This document shows, in pieces, positions 5,703 through 5,819 of a DNA stretch of 5,819 bases. The number at the start of each line of letters is the position of its first letter. Positions within the stretch are counted from its first letter, which is position 1. This stretch comes from Verrucomicrobiota bacterium (GTDB lineage Bacteria > Verrucomicrobiota > Verrucomicrobiia > Verrucomicrobiales > Verrucomicrobiaceae). The stretch is from positions 1-5,819 of the forward strand of contig JAEYUU010000582.1 of the NCBI GenBank assembly GCA_023429545.1, given 5' to 3'. A program made the translations under genes and the position numbers. The notes under the pieces are model-generated. The model did not search any database. It was not told the DNA's origin and was given only the letters and a program-made list of their open reading frames with translations.

Positions 5703-5819
5703 ATGATTCCAGTACCCACGTATCTGGAAAATCACCACTTGCTGACCGAAGCGTACGGCTACTGGCCGTCGTTTCATGATGCGGAGGTGCGCTCCATTTT
5801 GATGGACCGCAATCGAGTC
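5703..5819 (+). CDS. Imm50-like immunity-family protein, N-terminal fragment cut by window edge
   Basis: An ATG at 5703, 29 bases after the helicase stop, opens a frame that runs off the right edge; 39 residues are visible. The segment YGYWPSFHDAEVRSILMDR (residues 18-36) matches the N-terminal signature of the Imm50 family (W-P-S-F-H-D-A-E-V followed by a strand ending in DR). These were described as immunity proteins of polymorphic toxin systems but often occur alone, with unknown function. No toxin gene is visible in this window. No Shine-Dalgarno site precedes the ATG. The short gap and the lack of a hairpin allow read-through from the helicase. The family assignment is from motif recall and a short fragment, so moderately sure. 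Confidence 0.62.
   Translation, partial: MIPVPTYLENHHLLTEAYGYWPSFHDAEVRSILMDRNRV

Noticed and set aside
1..5819. tRNA, rRNA, CRISPR array, transposase or integrase
   Set aside because: No cloverleaf-like sequence, regular repeat-spacer pattern or recombinase motif was seen on either strand.

Overview
The window is visibly GC-rich apart from one short AT-rich gap. It reads like an environmental, polysaccharide-degrading bacterium of the Planctomycetes-Verrucomicrobia-Chlamydiae group, most likely Verrucomicrobia. This rests on the gene mix (iduronate-2-sulfatase-like enzyme, sodium:solute symporter, RG-rich DEAD-box helicase, SEC-C mini-protein), on starts that mostly lack a Shine-Dalgarno sequence, and on gene order. 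The taxonomic call is an inference, not a measurement.

Layout. On the minus strand, positions 1-868 hold the N-terminal half of a sodium:solute symporter that runs off the left edge. Positions 869-1050 are non-coding and contain a strong 11-bp hairpin inside what looks like a dispersed palindromic repeat. Positions 1051-1291 (minus) hold a decayed SEC-C zinc-motif mini-protein gene with an excellent ribosome binding site but at least three reading-frame disruptions. Positions 1404-2834 (minus) encode a secreted sulfatase with all expected catalytic residues. Positions 2835-3192 are the divergent intergenic region, with an imperfect palindrome, three spaced CTCTC motifs and an AT-rich stretch.

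On the plus strand, positions 3193-3852 encode an unrecognised two-part protein (helical N-terminal half, fibronectin-III-like beta C-terminal half). A structured leader follows, then a DEAD-box RNA helicase (3931-5673) with a long basic RG-rich N-terminal extension and a DEVD variant of motif II. At the right edge (5703-5819) begins a partial gene resembling the Imm50 immunity-protein family.

Working together. The sulfatase and symporter could belong to one glycan-use locus: the sulfatase desulfates exported substrates and the symporter imports a product. They are separated by the SEC-C relic and have their own upstream regions, so co-transcription is not shown. The plus-strand genes have no evident shared pathway. 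I saw no clear sign of a new multi-gene system. The most unusual items are the SEC-C relic with compensating frameshifts, the candidate repeat next to it, and the helicase leader and N-terminal extension.
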